Assembly: GCA_002471275.1 (NCBI GenBank)
Contig: DKPQ01000017.1
Span: forward strand, 620,001-684,000
DNA length: 64,000 nucleotides
Source: Flammeovirgaceae bacterium UBA7330
GTDB taxonomy: Bacteria > Bacteroidota > Bacteroidia > Cytophagales > Cyclobacteriaceae
Direction of reading: 5' to 3'
Below are positions 16,703 through 24,844 of the stretch, piece by piece. The notes under the pieces were generated by a model. That model was not told the DNA's origin and made no database searches. It saw only the letters and a list, made by a program, of their open reading frames with translations. Position numbers and translations under genes: made by a program. The stretch's first letter is position 1, and every line of letters begins with the position of its first letter.

Positions 16703-17347
16703 ATGAAAAAGCGCAACAGCCAATCCCTCGGTGAAGAAATCGCTAACTCTATTTCACATGGAATCACTGCTCTATGTGCCATCGGAGGATTTGTGGTGCT
16801 TACCTATTTTGGTGCTCAAAGTGAAAAAGAATGGAGTTTGTTTAGTGCGCTGTTTTATGGATTGAGCCTGGTATCGCTTTACACATTCTCTACTTTTTAT
16901 CACAGCCTCACTCATAAAACAGCGAAAAAGGTTTTTAATATCCTGGACCATTGTGGAATTTTTCTACTTATTGCTGGTACCTATACACCTGTTTTACTCA
17001 TTTCCATTGGGGGAGCAACAGGCTGGTGGTTTTTTGGCATTCAATGGACCATGGCTATCGCTGGGATCATACTAAAGGTATTTTTTACAGGCCGGTTCAA
17101 TGCACTTTCCACAACATTATACGCATTTATGGGTTGGATCATTGTATTTAAAATTGATGCTGTCAAAGCTGCTTTACCTGTTCCCGGATTTTGGCTTTTA
17201 GCTTTAGGTGGGATCGCTTATACCATTGGAATAGCCTTCTATGTAGTGGATACCCGAATGAAGTACTCGCATTTCGTCTGGCATTTGTTTGTGATGGCTG
17301 GTAGTATCCTCCATTTCCTGATGATGGTGATGTATGTTTATGCTTGA
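16703..17347 (+). CDS. Hemolysin III / PAQR-family membrane protein (YqfA/TrhA type)
   Basis: This 214-residue protein has about seven membrane helices. The family's conserved polar residues are visible: GEEIANSISHG near the N-terminus, STFYHSL after the second helix, LDHCGIFLLIAGTYTP, and HFVWHLFVMAGSILHF near the C-terminus, which together supply the metal-binding His and Asp/Ser residues of the PAQR/HlyIII (CREST) fold. Bacterial members are linked to membrane-lipid or energetics homeostasis; the hemolysin name is historical. It stands alone, divergent from the kinase gene. Confidence 0.88.
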   Translation: MKKRNSQSLGEEIANSISHGITALCAIGGFVVLTYFGAQSEKEWSLFSALFYGLSLVSLYTFSTFYHSLTHKTAKKVFNILDHCGIFLLIAGTYTPVLLISIGGATGWWFFGIQWTMAIAGIILKVFFTGRFNALSTTLYAFMGWIIVFKIDAVKAALPVPGFWLLALGGIAYTIGIAFYVVDTRMKYSHFVWHLFVMAGSILHFLMMVMYVYA

Positions 17348-17484
17348 TTGATACATAAACACGGAGAATACATAGTGGGTGCTCTCCTGCATGGAGCCGC
17401 AGAGAATTTCCTTCATAGATCAAGTTGAAGTTAGTCTCCTGAATAGGATGGATTGGTCAAGCTTACATTTGTTTTTATGATAAA

Positions 17485-17688
17485 CTACCGGGAAAGAAAT
17501 GCAATTAATATCCTAACCAGAAAAGCTACAATCAAGAAAACAGAGGTAAATACAAAGCTCCATAAACCTTTCTTTAGAAAAGCTCTGTTTTTCCTGAGGA
17601 ATCCCTGAACCATAAACACCAAACTGATTAAAAAGCCAATAGATCCGATCAGAAAGATGGAAAAATCAATAGCTACATTGAAATTCAT
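17485..17688 (-). CDS. Small membrane protein (67 residues), unknown function
   Basis: The protein is almost entirely two hydrophobic helices (SIFLIGSIGFLISLVFMVQG and SFVFTSVFLIVAFLVRILIA) separated by a basic loop (RKNRAFLKKG), an ordered positive-inside pattern unlikely by chance. No family is recognised. It is on the same strand as another tiny two-helix protein 53 bases upstream, so the two may form a small operon. Confidence 0.55.
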   Translation of the reverse strand: MNFNVAIDFSIFLIGSIGFLISLVFMVQGFLRKNRAFLKKGLWSFVFTSVFLIVAFLVRILIAFLSR

Positions 17689-17741
17689 GTTTCTGACTCA
17701 TTCGGGGTTGGTGATATGGTTTTGTCTGAAAAAACAGATGG

Positions 17742-17924
17742 TCAAACACTTACGATTAAAAAGAACCCAATTGATATGGCAATCATCCCAAACTCCACAG
17801 CCATACTCAATAGTAGTACACGATACCTGATTTTATCCCGGAATAGTTTATAGATGGAGTAGGGGAGCCAGACCCCTGCCAGGATGAGGAGGATTCCGAA
17901 AAGGATAATGAGTAATGTGATCAT
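17742..17924 (-). CDS. Small membrane protein (60 residues), unknown function
   Basis: Two hydrophobic helices (MITLLIILFGILLILAGVWL and SMAVEFGMIAISIGFFLIV) flank a basic loop (KLFRDKIRYR), giving a hairpin membrane protein. No known family is recognised. It precedes the 67-residue membrane protein on the same strand and lies 25 bases after the LacI-like remnant. Confidence 0.55.
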   Translation of the reverse strand: MITLLIILFGILLILAGVWLPYSIYKLFRDKIRYRVLLLSMAVEFGMIAISIGFFLIVSV

Positions 17925-17949
17925 CTTTACTCAAGATAAGCATTTTTAA

Positions 17950-18300
17950 CTATTTTGTTGTCCCGCGTAGAACCAACTCCTGACTAATCGTGTGCTTTTC
18001 ATCCAGCAGCACATCATTGTCAATCATATGTAACAATTGATTGCAAGCCATAGCGCCCATTTTTGATGAAATGTCTTGTACTGTGGACAGTTGAGGGGTC
18101 ATATATGATGCAACTGGCTCATCGGAGAATCCAATGATAGAAATTTCATCAGGTATTTTATTACCAATCTTAAGCAAATGTTGGGTGGCCCGATTGGCGG
18201 CATAATCATTGAATACAAAAATGCCATCCAGCTCCGGATACTTCACTGTGATTTTATCGAGAAATTTATCGATGGCAGATTGGTCGAACTCATGCCAATG
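17950..18300 (-). pseudogene. LacI-family regulator remnant, 5'-truncated (C-terminal effector domain only)
   Basis: The open frame on the minus strand matches the C-terminal third of LacI/PurR-type regulators: EFDQSAIDKFLDKI, LDGIFVFNDYAANRATQHLL, IPDEISIIGFSDEPVASYMT, PQLSTVQDISSKMGAMACNQ, and a normal C-terminus RGTTK. The helix-turn-helix and first two thirds of the sugar-binding domain are absent. Similarity begins near 18300, and the frame continues to 18375 into the tRNA-Asp terminator with sequence unlike the family. It cannot bind DNA as encoded, so it is probably a decaying fragment left by a rearrangement beside the tRNA. Confidence 0.75.
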
Positions 18301-18359
18301 AAATAGATAGTTTAGCAAGAGGGGCATGCAATATGTTTGCATGACACTTTTTTTGGGCA

Positions 18360-18393
18360 TAAAAAAAGCACTCACATTTTCATGTAAGTGCTT
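18360..18393 (-). terminator. Intrinsic terminator of tRNA-Asp
   Basis: On the minus strand a 12-bp stem with one G-U pair (AAGCACTTACAT with ATGTGAGTGCTT) closes a GAAA tetraloop and is followed by a T-tract. It lies 12 bases past the tRNA 3' end, so it terminates the tRNA transcript. The LacI-like remnant begins just beyond it. Confidence 0.85.
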
Positions 18394-18404
18394 GATTTTA
18401 AAAG

Positions 18405-18478
18405 CGGTCTGGACGAGACTCGAACTCGCGACCTCCTGCGTGACAGGCAGGCATTCTAACCAACTGAACTACCAGACC
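18405..18478 (-). tRNA. tRNA-Asp (anticodon GTC)
   Basis: The minus strand reads GGTCTGGTAGTTCAGTTGGT and so on, folding into a full cloverleaf. The acceptor stem GGTCTGG pairs with CCAGACC, the anticodon stem CCTGC/GCAGG encloses loop CTGTCAC with anticodon GTC, and the T loop is TTCGAGT. The discriminator base is G, as for Asp. The gene is 74 bases and CCA is not encoded. Confidence 0.97.
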
Positions 18479-18584
18479 AACTTGTTTTTTCTTTGGACGT
18501 CTTCCAAACGAGGTGCAAATCTATACCCTTCAATTTTTTTATCCAATATATACTTTCAATTTAATTTAAGAACCTTTCAAATTA

Positions 18585-18619
18585 TTTGAAAGGCATCCAT
18601 TCTTTTCTTGCTAAATTTG
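18585..18619 (+). promoter_or_regulatory. Candidate accA promoter
   Basis: TAAATTTG at 18612-18619 fits the -7 consensus TAnnTTTG. TTTG at 18585-18588 lies 23 bases upstream, at the long end of the usual spacing. Transcription would start near 18626, about 17 bases before the chosen accA ATG, which supports that start over the earlier in-frame ATG at 18586. Confidence 0.5.
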
Positions 18620-18642
18620 CCTCTTCAAAAACAACACTATAC

Positions 18643-19590
18643 ATGCATCTGGAATTTGAGCAACCTATCGTAGAACTTGAATCTAAACTTGCCGACATGA
18701 AAGAGCTGGCAAGAGAAAGTGATGTTGATGTGAGCGACGCGATCAAAAAACTGGAGGATAAAATCTCCAAACTCAAAAAAGAGACTTTTTTAAATCTTAC
18801 CCGTTGGCAGCGCGTGCAGTTGTCAAGACACCCTGAGCGGCCCTATACCCTCGACTATATCTATGAGCTCTCTGAAGACTTTGTTGAGCTCTTTGGTGAT
18901 CGGGTAGTCAAAGACGACAAAGCCATGGTTGGAGGTTTTGCCAATATCGATGACCAGACTTTCATGATCATCGGTCAGCAGAAGGGGAGAAACACCAAAC
19001 AGCGTCAGATGCGCAACTTCGGGATGGCCAATCCCGATGGATACCGCAAAGCACTCAGGCTGATGAAACTGGCAGAGAAATTTAATAAACCCATCATCAC
19101 TTTGATAGACACTCCGGGTGCATATCCGGGCATCGAAGCAGAGGAACGAGGGCAGGGGGAAGCCATTGCCCGCAACCTGAAAGAGATGATGACCCTGAAG
19201 GTACCTGTAATCTGTATCATCATTGGTGAAGGAGCATCAGGAGGTGCGTTGGGTATAGCGATTGGAGATCGCGTCTTCATGATGGAAAACTCCTGGTACT
19301 CAGTGATCTCACCGGAGAACTGTTCTACCATCCTGTGGAGAACCTGGGATTATAAAGAGCAGGCAGCTGAAGCTTTGAAGCTGACAGCTTCAGACATGCT
19401 GAAGAATAACCTGATAGACGGGATCATCAAGGAGCCTCTGGGTGGTGCGCATACGGATCTTAAGACTTCTTCATTAGAGCTAAAGAAGGCCATCTTCAAA
19501 GCACTTAAAGAACTTGAAAAACTGTCTGTTGAAAAGCGTATCGAGCAGCGCATAGATAAGTTCTGCGCGATGGGAGCCTTCACAGGATAA
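18643..19590 (+). CDS. accA: Acetyl-CoA carboxylase carboxyltransferase subunit alpha
   Basis: AccA with AccD transfers the carboxyl group from carboxybiotin to acetyl-CoA, the first step of fatty-acid synthesis. The 315-residue protein begins MHLEFEQPIVELESKLADMK, the conserved AccA N-terminus. RHPERPYTLDYI, ELFGDRVVKDDKAMVGG, NFGMANPDGYRKALRLM, DTPGAYPGIEAEERGQGEAI, and GEGASGGALGIAIGDRVFMM follow in the family's order. The start at 18643 gives the usual length. A phospholipase-like gene follows after one base and an acyltransferase overlaps that, making a lipid-related operon. Confidence 0.96.
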   Translation: MHLEFEQPIVELESKLADMKELARESDVDVSDAIKKLEDKISKLKKETFLNLTRWQRVQLSRHPERPYTLDYIYELSEDFVELFGDRVVKDDKAMVGGFANIDDQTFMIIGQQKGRNTKQRQMRNFGMANPDGYRKALRLMKLAEKFNKPIITLIDTPGAYPGIEAEERGQGEAIARNLKEMMTLKVPVICIIIGEGASGGALGIAIGDRVFMMENSWYSVISPENCSTILWRTWDYKEQAAEALKLTASDMLKNNLIDGIIKEPLGGAHTDLKTSSLELKKAIFKALKELEKLSVEKRIEQRIDKFCAMGAFTG

Positions 19591-19591
19591 T

Positions 19592-20368
19592 ATGAAAGTT
19601 GGACTGGTTCTTTCCGGTGGGGGTGCAAGGGGCATAGCGCATCTGGGAGCTATTCAGGCACTTGAAGAAGAAGGGCTTCAATTTGATATGGTTTCCGGAA
19701 CCAGTGCAGGTGCATTGCTTGGCGCCCTCTATTGTTACGGGTATACACCTCCGGAAATTCTCGAAAAGATTCAGAAAACAAACTTTTATGGCTTTCTCCG
19801 ACCAGCCCTGAACTGGCAGGGACTCATAAGTATAGAGAAAGCAAGCGACGAGATCAAAAAGCATATTCCTGAAGATGATTTTTCAGCATTGAAGAAGCCG
19901 CTTTTTGTGACAGCCACACAGGTTAACAAAGGCAAAGCCAAAGTTTTTAGTAAAGGTCCGCTTATTAAGCCATTGCTGGCTTCCAGCAGCATACCGGTAC
20001 TTTTTAATCCGGTTACCATCAGAAACAAGCAATATGTGGATGGGGGTATTACCGATAACCTCCCGATAAAACCCCTCAAAAGCAAATGCGATAAGGTCAT
20101 CGCCATGCATTGTAATCCTATAGACAAGGATTATAAAGTCGGAAGCTGGAGAGATTTGATGGAGCGATCTCTGTTGATTGCCATCACCATCAACAGTCAC
20201 CGTGCAAAAAACAAGTGTGATGTTTTTATTGAGCCGCCGGGGGTATCAGATTTCAAGGTTTTTGACTTTAAAAGTGCGCGACAGATATATGATGTGGGCT
20301 ATAAGTATACAAGAAAGCAAATCGAGGAAAAGAATGTCCTAAAGAAATTTGAACTTGCGAATGTATGA
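19592..20368 (+). CDS. Patatin-like phospholipase (RssA/YchK type)
   Basis: This 258-residue protein begins with the oxyanion motif LSGGGARGIAHLG, has the nucleophile elbow GTSAG (GxSxG) at about residue 36, and the catalytic Asp in VDGGITDNLP, giving the Ser-Asp dyad of patatins. No signal peptide or barrel domain is present, so it should act in the cytoplasm as a lipid acyl hydrolase. It follows accA after a single base and overlaps the acyltransferase gene by 4 bases, suggesting linked membrane-lipid functions. Confidence 0.9.
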   Translation: MKVGLVLSGGGARGIAHLGAIQALEEEGLQFDMVSGTSAGALLGALYCYGYTPPEILEKIQKTNFYGFLRPALNWQGLISIEKASDEIKKHIPEDDFSALKKPLFVTATQVNKGKAKVFSKGPLIKPLLASSSIPVLFNPVTIRNKQYVDGGITDNLPIKPLKSKCDKVIAMHCNPIDKDYKVGSWRDLMERSLLIAITINSHRAKNKCDVFIEPPGVSDFKVFDFKSARQIYDVGYKYTRKQIEEKNVLKKFELANV

Positions 20369-20910
20369 TGCGTCTTTTCTTTCTTCTTTGTTTTAAGCTA
20401 TTCGGCTGGACCACAAAGGGTGAATTACCAGACCTGAAAAAGTTTGTACTTATCGTAGCCCCACACACCAGCATGATGGATTATTTTGTGGGAGTAGCTG
20501 CCAGGTCCATTTTTCGGTTAAAGTCCAATTACCTGGCCAAAGATTCACTTTTCAAAGTGCCCATTGTCGGTTGGTTTCTACGGATAACAGGCGGATATGC
20601 GGTAGACAGATCCAAGAATACCGGGATGGTGGATCAGGTGATAGAATTGTTCAACACTAAAGAACGATTTGTGCTGACTATCACACCTGAGGGAACAAGA
20701 AAACCCGTAACAAAATGGAAAACCGGATTTTATTGGATCGCCGTAAAATCAAAAATACCCATTGTCATGGTAGGATTCGACTACGAAAAGAAATTCGTTG
20801 AAATGCGACCTCCCTTTTACCCTACCGGCCATATCGACGCCGACATGGAAACCATGCTGGCCTACTTCAGAACCATCAAAGGAAAGCATCCGGAGAAGGG
20901 AGTGGTGTGA
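20365..20910 (+). CDS. Lysophospholipid acyltransferase-like protein (PlsC superfamily)
   Basis: The 181-residue protein contains LIVAPHTSMMDYFVG, matching the HxxxxD acyltransferase motif, and TPEGTRKPVTKWKTGFY, matching the EGTR substrate-binding motif. GGYAVDRSK occupies the usual middle position. The length is short, as in the compact glycerol-acyltransferase family of Bacteroidota. It probably transfers acyl chains to lysophospholipid at the inner membrane. The start overlaps the patatin stop by 4 bases, so a coupled hydrolase/acyltransferase pair is plausible. Confidence 0.85.
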   Translation: MMRLFFLLCFKLFGWTTKGELPDLKKFVLIVAPHTSMMDYFVGVAARSIFRLKSNYLAKDSLFKVPIVGWFLRITGGYAVDRSKNTGMVDQVIELFNTKERFVLTITPEGTRKPVTKWKTGFYWIAVKSKIPIVMVGFDYEKKFVEMRPPFYPTGHIDADMETMLAYFRTIKGKHPEKGVV

Positions 20911-20934
20911 GGTGGTGGATTGATACGCATAAAC

Positions 20935-20966
20935 GAAGAGTCCTCTTCGAGAGACTCTGCTGGGAA
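20935..20966 (+). repeat. REP-like palindrome, copy A
   Basis: AGAGTC (20937-20942) and GACTCT (20953-20958) enclose the loop CTCTTCGAGA, followed by GCTGGGAA. It is nearly identical to copy C at 21719 and inverted relative to copy B at 20997, and A and B together form a REPIN-like pair. Confidence 0.75.
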
Positions 20967-20996
20967 CGAGGGTAGTAGAAACGTACAACCTCACCT

Positions 20997-21030
20997 GTTC
21001 CCACCAGAGTCTCCTGAAAGGGACTCTGGG
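20997..21030 (-). repeat. REP-like palindrome, copy B (inverted)
   Basis: GTTCCCACCAGAGTC at the left end is the inverse of the right end of copy A (GACTCTGCTGGGAAC) with one mismatch. Stem CCAGAGTC (21004-21011) pairs with GACTCTGG (21022-21029). It ends 8 bases from the stop of the transposase gene. Confidence 0.75.
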
Positions 21031-21037
21031 TATACTG

Positions 21038-21628
21038 CTATACAACTGGTTTGGTGAGATCTATATCCTCTAATATCAAATAACTAGTCACTTCATAAAT
21101 TCCTTGAATACACTCGAGATAGAATTTAGCAGAGCTATGTGGGTATTCAGCGGGGCTTCTCGCTAAATTCCATTTCCCGACGCATGGATTATCATGCATG
21201 TAATTCAACTTTTGTTCTATGAATTGGTTGCTGTAGCATTCCTTCCAATCAAAAGATGTTATAAAAACTTGATGTTTTTTCCCTGCCTTTTTATCTGAAT
21301 CAGATACACCTTCTCTGAGAGTTTTTAGAATGTCTTGTTCTTTGTTTGCTTTCAGCTGGTTAACTAATTCATAGGCCAGGAAGCGTTTGCCATTGCCTAT
21401 TGTTGTGTTGATTGATATTTCACTTTCGGAAAATGCAATTAAAGCATGTAAATGATTCGGCATAATTGCATATCCAATAATGTAGTGATGATTGTCCTTG
21501 AGATGATCAAACCATTTATAGATGGCATCATATGAATTGCTGATTTCAAATAAATTGAGCCACCTATAGCAAGTAAATGATATGAAGTAAATGCCATTGG
21601 TTTCATTAATCTTCCGTCTTACACTCAT
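21038..21628 (-). CDS. REP-associated tyrosine transposase (RAYT, Y1/HUH family)
   Basis: The protein has the HUH motif in IMPNHLHALIAF and, after a helix, NYMHDNPCVGKW, the region that carries the catalytic Tyr in TnpA_REP proteins. FISFTCYRWLNLF near the N-terminus and SSAKFYLE near the end are also typical. The start at MSVRRK (196 residues) matches family N-termini; the frame opens 18 codons earlier. REP-like palindromes in opposite orientations flank it (20997-21030 and 21719-21753). RAYTs nick single-stranded REP hairpins and are usually single-copy domesticated enzymes that mobilise REP elements in trans. Confidence 0.88.
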   Translation of the reverse strand: MSVRRKINETNGIYFISFTCYRWLNLFEISNSYDAIYKWFDHLKDNHHYIIGYAIMPNHLHALIAFSESEISINTTIGNGKRFLAYELVNQLKANKEQDILKTLREGVSDSDKKAGKKHQVFITSFDWKECYSNQFIEQKLNYMHDNPCVGKWNLARSPAEYPHSSAKFYLECIQGIYEVTSYLILEDIDLTKPVV

Positions 21629-21718
21629 ACGATAATGTTTTGAAATCAATATAAAATATAGCGGGATTATATTGAAAAGCATAAAGCATATGGAAGAAAA
21701 GGCTTAAATACCTATAGA

Positions 21719-21753
21719 ACGCAGAGTCCTCTTCGAGAGACTCTGCTGGGAAG
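21719..21753 (+). repeat. REP-like palindrome, copy C
   Basis: A perfect 8-bp stem, GCAGAGTC (21721-21728) and GACTCTGC (21739-21746), with the same CTCTTCGAGA loop as copy A and followed by TGGGAA. It lies upstream of the transposase gene, inverted relative to copy B on the other side. Confidence 0.75.
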
Positions 21754-21869
21754 TCGAAGAAGTGAAGGAGAGCATTACCCGAACAACCTCGATAGTCGAA
21801 CCAGTGGGTCAGTTAGTAGAAAAATGGACAATCCAACCAACACCCTCACAATTAACAGTGAGTAAAGAG

Positions 21870-21899
21870 CAAAAAAAACACCCCGTTCGGGGTGTTTTA
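21870..21899 (-). terminator. Intrinsic terminator of the zinc-ribbon/Nif3 operon
   Basis: On the minus strand, ACACCCCG and CGGGGTGT form a tight GC-rich stem followed by eight T residues. It lies 25 bases after the stop of the zinc-ribbon gene. The plus-strand tail is only weakly T-rich. Confidence 0.88.
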
Positions 21900-21923
21900 A
21901 TAAAAACACTTCTTTGTCAAGAA

Positions 21924-22703
21924 TTAACTTTTCGTAGTTCTTTTTGTTCTTCGTTTTGGCTTCACTTCCTCTTCCACGATCTCATCCTCAACACTGGCGA
22001 GGATCCTGCCACAGTGTTCACAAACGATAACTTTCTTTTGCTCTCTGATCTCTGCCTGCTTTTGTGGAGGTACGATGTTGAAACAACCACCACAAGCACC
22101 ACGCTTTACAGAAACGACAGCAAGACCATTTCTCATGTTCTCTCTTACTTTCTCATAAGAAGTAAGTAGTCTCTCCTCTACGTTTTTAGCAGCTTTTTCA
22201 CGATCCTTAAGGATTTTCTTTTCGTCTTCCTCAGATTCCTGAGTGATTACATCAAGTTCTCCCTTTTTGGAGTTAAGGTCTTCAGTACGCTCTGAAAGTA
22301 GCGTCTTTGTTGTCTCAATCTCCTCTTTCTTGGCATCAATCTTCTCGAAAGCCTCTTTGATACGTTTTTCAAGGATCTGGATCTCAAGTTGCTGTAACTC
22401 GATCTCCTTGGTGATCGCATCGTATTCACGATTGTTTCTCACGTTCATCTGCTGCTCCTCATACTTCTTGATGAGTTTTTCAGCATCCTTGATGGCGGAT
22501 TTGTTATTATTTATGGCTTCTTCAAGTTCCGAAAGCTCTTGATTTTGCTTGTCGATGCGGGTTTGGTATCCAGTGATCTCATCCTCAAGGTCCATCACCT
22601 CGTCAGGTAATGCTCCTCTTACTTTTATCAGTTCATCAAGTTCGGAATCAAGGGATTGTAATTTTACTAGGGCGTCAAGCTTTTTAGCTACAGGATTTTC
22701 CAT
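21924..22703 (-). CDS. C4-type zinc-ribbon coiled-coil protein (CdsZ/DUF164-like)
   Basis: Of 259 residues, about 190 form a long charged coiled coil (LVKLQSLDSELDELIKVRGA onward). The C-terminus has a four-cysteine zinc ribbon, with ACGGCF and VCEHCGRIL providing two CxxC pairs, and a basic tail (KPKRRTKRTTKS). The conserved MRNGLAVVSVKRGAC before the ribbon is typical of the family. It lies 6 bases after the Nif3-like gene, a pairing common in bacteria. The family is thought to be linked to nucleic-acid or ribosome-associated functions, but the role here is not certain. Confidence 0.88.
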   Translation of the reverse strand: MENPVAKKLDALVKLQSLDSELDELIKVRGALPDEVMDLEDEITGYQTRIDKQNQELSELEEAINNNKSAIKDAEKLIKKYEEQQMNVRNNREYDAITKEIELQQLEIQILEKRIKEAFEKIDAKKEEIETTKTLLSERTEDLNSKKGELDVITQESEEDEKKILKDREKAAKNVEERLLTSYEKVRENMRNGLAVVSVKRGACGGCFNIVPPQKQAEIREQKKVIVCEHCGRILASVEDEIVEEEVKPKRRTKRTTKS

Positions 22704-22709
22704 TAAGTA

Positions 22710-23804
22710 TTACAAATATTTGATTGGGTTTGTCACTACTTCTGACAAACGGAGTGCAATATTAGTGAATTTTTTGCTTAATACTTCATAAAGTAAATCC
22801 TTTGTAAACTGTTCGCTTTCATAGTGACCAATATCGGCAATGATGATCCGGTTGTCCGCCTCAAAAAAGTCATGATATTTGAAGTCTCCGGTGATGAAAA
22901 TATCCGCACCTGCTGCCATAGCCTGTTTGAGTAAAAAGCTGCCTGAGCCACCGCAAACGGCCACTCTTTCGATGTTTTCATGGCAAATATCCGTATGCCG
23001 AACGACTTCAGTATTAAGCCTTTCTTTCAGGTAGATCAAAAAGTCTGAGGTAGCCATGGGATTTTCAAGGTCACCAACCATCCCGGATCCTATATCCTGA
23101 TTGGCATTGTTGAGTGTATTTAAGTAATAAGCTACTTCCTCGTAAGGATGGCTGAGCTGTAATGCTTTGACCACACGGGAAATGTCAGGTGACTCAATGA
23201 TCACTTCCACTCGCACTTCATTGACCGTCTCATCCTCATTCACTTCCCCAATGTGTGGGTTGGTGCCTTCACCCGGGCGAAAGGTACCTGTGCCATCCAA
23301 CTGGAAGCTACAGTGATCGTATTTTCCCACCTGACCGGCTCCTGCCTCATACATGGCTTTTAGTACCTCATCTTTATTTTCATGAGGGATGAAAGTGACC
23401 AGTTTGAATAAAGTATCCGTTTTGGGGCTCAATATCTGGGGGTTAAGTAATTGTAACTGATCTGAGATTTTTTTATTCACTCCATGACTCACATTATCCA
23501 GGTTGGTGTGAGCCGCATACAGGTTGATGTTATTTTGGATGGCTTTGATCACACACCGCTCCACCCAGTGATCCGGAGTGATCTTTTTCAGTCCCTTGAA
23601 GATCAGCGGATGATGCGCAATGATGAGATTGCATCCGTTGCTTATGGCTTCATCAAGGACTTCCTCTGTTATGTCCAGGGTAAACAGTATGCCCGAAACT
23701 TCGTCCTTGTAATTCCCTACCATCAAGCCACTGTTGTCATAAGATTCCTGGTAGGCAAGTGGAGCGAGTCGCTCTAGGTAGTTTGTAATATCTTTGACTT
23801 TCAT
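22710..23804 (-). CDS. Nif3-like dinuclear metal-centre protein (YqfO/YbgI family)
   Basis: The 364-residue protein starts at MKVKDITNYLERLAPLAYQE, the usual Nif3 N-terminus, with YDNSGLMVG next. Metal ligands are seen in IIAHHPLIF, YAAHTNLDN and, near the C-terminus, GDFKYHDFFEAD and DIGHYESEQF. The middle domain (LVTFIPHENKDEVLKAMYEA and GQVGKYDHCSF) is the inserted PII-like part of the long YqfO form. The enzymatic role is debated (GTP cyclohydrolase-like fold). The start codon abuts the lpxK start codon on the opposite strand with no bases between, so its promoter must lie inside lpxK. Confidence 0.9.
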   Translation of the reverse strand: MKVKDITNYLERLAPLAYQESYDNSGLMVGNYKDEVSGILFTLDITEEVLDEAISNGCNLIIAHHPLIFKGLKKITPDHWVERCVIKAIQNNINLYAAHTNLDNVSHGVNKKISDQLQLLNPQILSPKTDTLFKLVTFIPHENKDEVLKAMYEAGAGQVGKYDHCSFQLDGTGTFRPGEGTNPHIGEVNEDETVNEVRVEVIIESPDISRVVKALQLSHPYEEVAYYLNTLNNANQDIGSGMVGDLENPMATSDFLIYLKERLNTEVVRHTDICHENIERVAVCGGSGSFLLKQAMAAGADIFITGDFKYHDFFEADNRIIIADIGHYESEQFTKDLLYEVLSKKFTNIALRLSEVVTNPIKYL

Positions 23805-24842
23805 ATGACCTGGTGGCAAATTTTGCTTTTTCCGTTTGCTTTGTTGTTGGATCTTATCACGCGGATAAGGAACCGGCTGTTTGACAAAGAAATCATCAAG
23901 CCTGTACAATTTGAAACAAATGTAATAGGCATTGGAAATCTTTCCGTGGGCGGAACGGGAAAAAGTCCCATGGTGGCCTATCTCTGCGAATGGCTTATCA
24001 GTCACTCAATCCCTGCGAGTACCTTAAGCAGGGGGTATAAACGAAAAACCAAAGGGTTCAGGATTGTAACAGATGAGGAGACCGCTGTGACAGTGGGTGA
24101 TGAGCCATACATGTTTTACCAACGTTACAAAGACAAGATCAATGTGGTAGTGGGTGAGGAGCGGATGTATGCCATTCCTGAGTTGCTGTTTCATTTTCCT
24201 GAGACACAGGTTGTGCTCATGGATGATGCATTTCAACACCGGACCGTGAAACCCTCGCTGAATATCATGATCACCACTTTTCAAAGGCCCTTTTATAATG
24301 ATTTCCTAATGCCTTCGGGCTTTTTGAGAGAATCGAGGTCCGGAGCGGGACGCGCAGATATTATTATTGTGTCCAAATGCCCTATGTATCTGAGTGAAGC
24401 TGATCAGCGAAAAATCAGCGATCAGGTTGCAGCCTATTCTGATGCCAAAGTTTTCTTCACAGGAATTGAGTACGGTAACCCGGTGGCATTATTTGATGAG
24501 AGGCAGCCGCTAAATAATCAGGTGATTGCTATCTCCGGGATTGCCAATGCTGATATTTTTCATTCTTTTGTCGATTCAAATTATCAAGTAAAGATCCATC
24601 ATCAATATGGAGATCATCATACCTATACCAGGCTGGATATAAAGGGCATTGTTGCTGAATTGAATACACAGACGAGTTTAATTACTACAGAAAAGGACGC
24701 CGTGAAAATGAGACTCTTCCCCGAACTGAAGGGCTACTCTTGTTATTATCTTCCGATCAAAATAAAATTTTTGAAAGACGAAACGTTATTTCAATCAATG
24801 ATTAAGGACAGTATTGAGTTTCGTCAAAAAGAGATCAGTTAA
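23805..24842 (+). CDS. lpxK: Tetraacyldisaccharide 4'-kinase
   Basis: LpxK phosphorylates the 4' position of the lipid A disaccharide precursor at the inner membrane. The 345-residue protein begins with the membrane helix (MTWWQILLFPFALLLDLIT), then the P-loop GIGNLSVGGTGKSP, LSRGYKRKTKGF, VLMDDAFQHRTVKPSLNIM and the C-terminal TEKDAVKM, all LpxK hallmarks. It presupposes a lipopolysaccharide-type outer membrane. The start directly abuts that of the divergent Nif3-like gene; the porin gene follows after 2 bases. Confidence 0.95.
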   Translation: MTWWQILLFPFALLLDLITRIRNRLFDKEIIKPVQFETNVIGIGNLSVGGTGKSPMVAYLCEWLISHSIPASTLSRGYKRKTKGFRIVTDEETAVTVGDEPYMFYQRYKDKINVVVGEERMYAIPELLFHFPETQVVLMDDAFQHRTVKPSLNIMITTFQRPFYNDFLMPSGFLRESRSGAGRADIIIVSKCPMYLSEADQRKISDQVAAYSDAKVFFTGIEYGNPVALFDERQPLNNQVIAISGIANADIFHSFVDSNYQVKIHHQYGDHHTYTRLDIKGIVAELNTQTSLITTEKDAVKMRLFPELKGYSCYYLPIKIKFLKDETLFQSMIKDSIEFRQKEIS

Positions 24843-24844
24843 TT

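Noticed and set aside
17340..17400. Possible fourth REP copy after the hemolysin III-like gene
   Set aside because: Only a short TGATTGATAC-like similarity to the region before copy A; the palindrome itself is absent.
21762..22169. Plus-strand frame of 135 codons
   Set aside because: It runs through an intrinsic terminator and then antisense to the zinc-ribbon gene, with no recognisable protein features.
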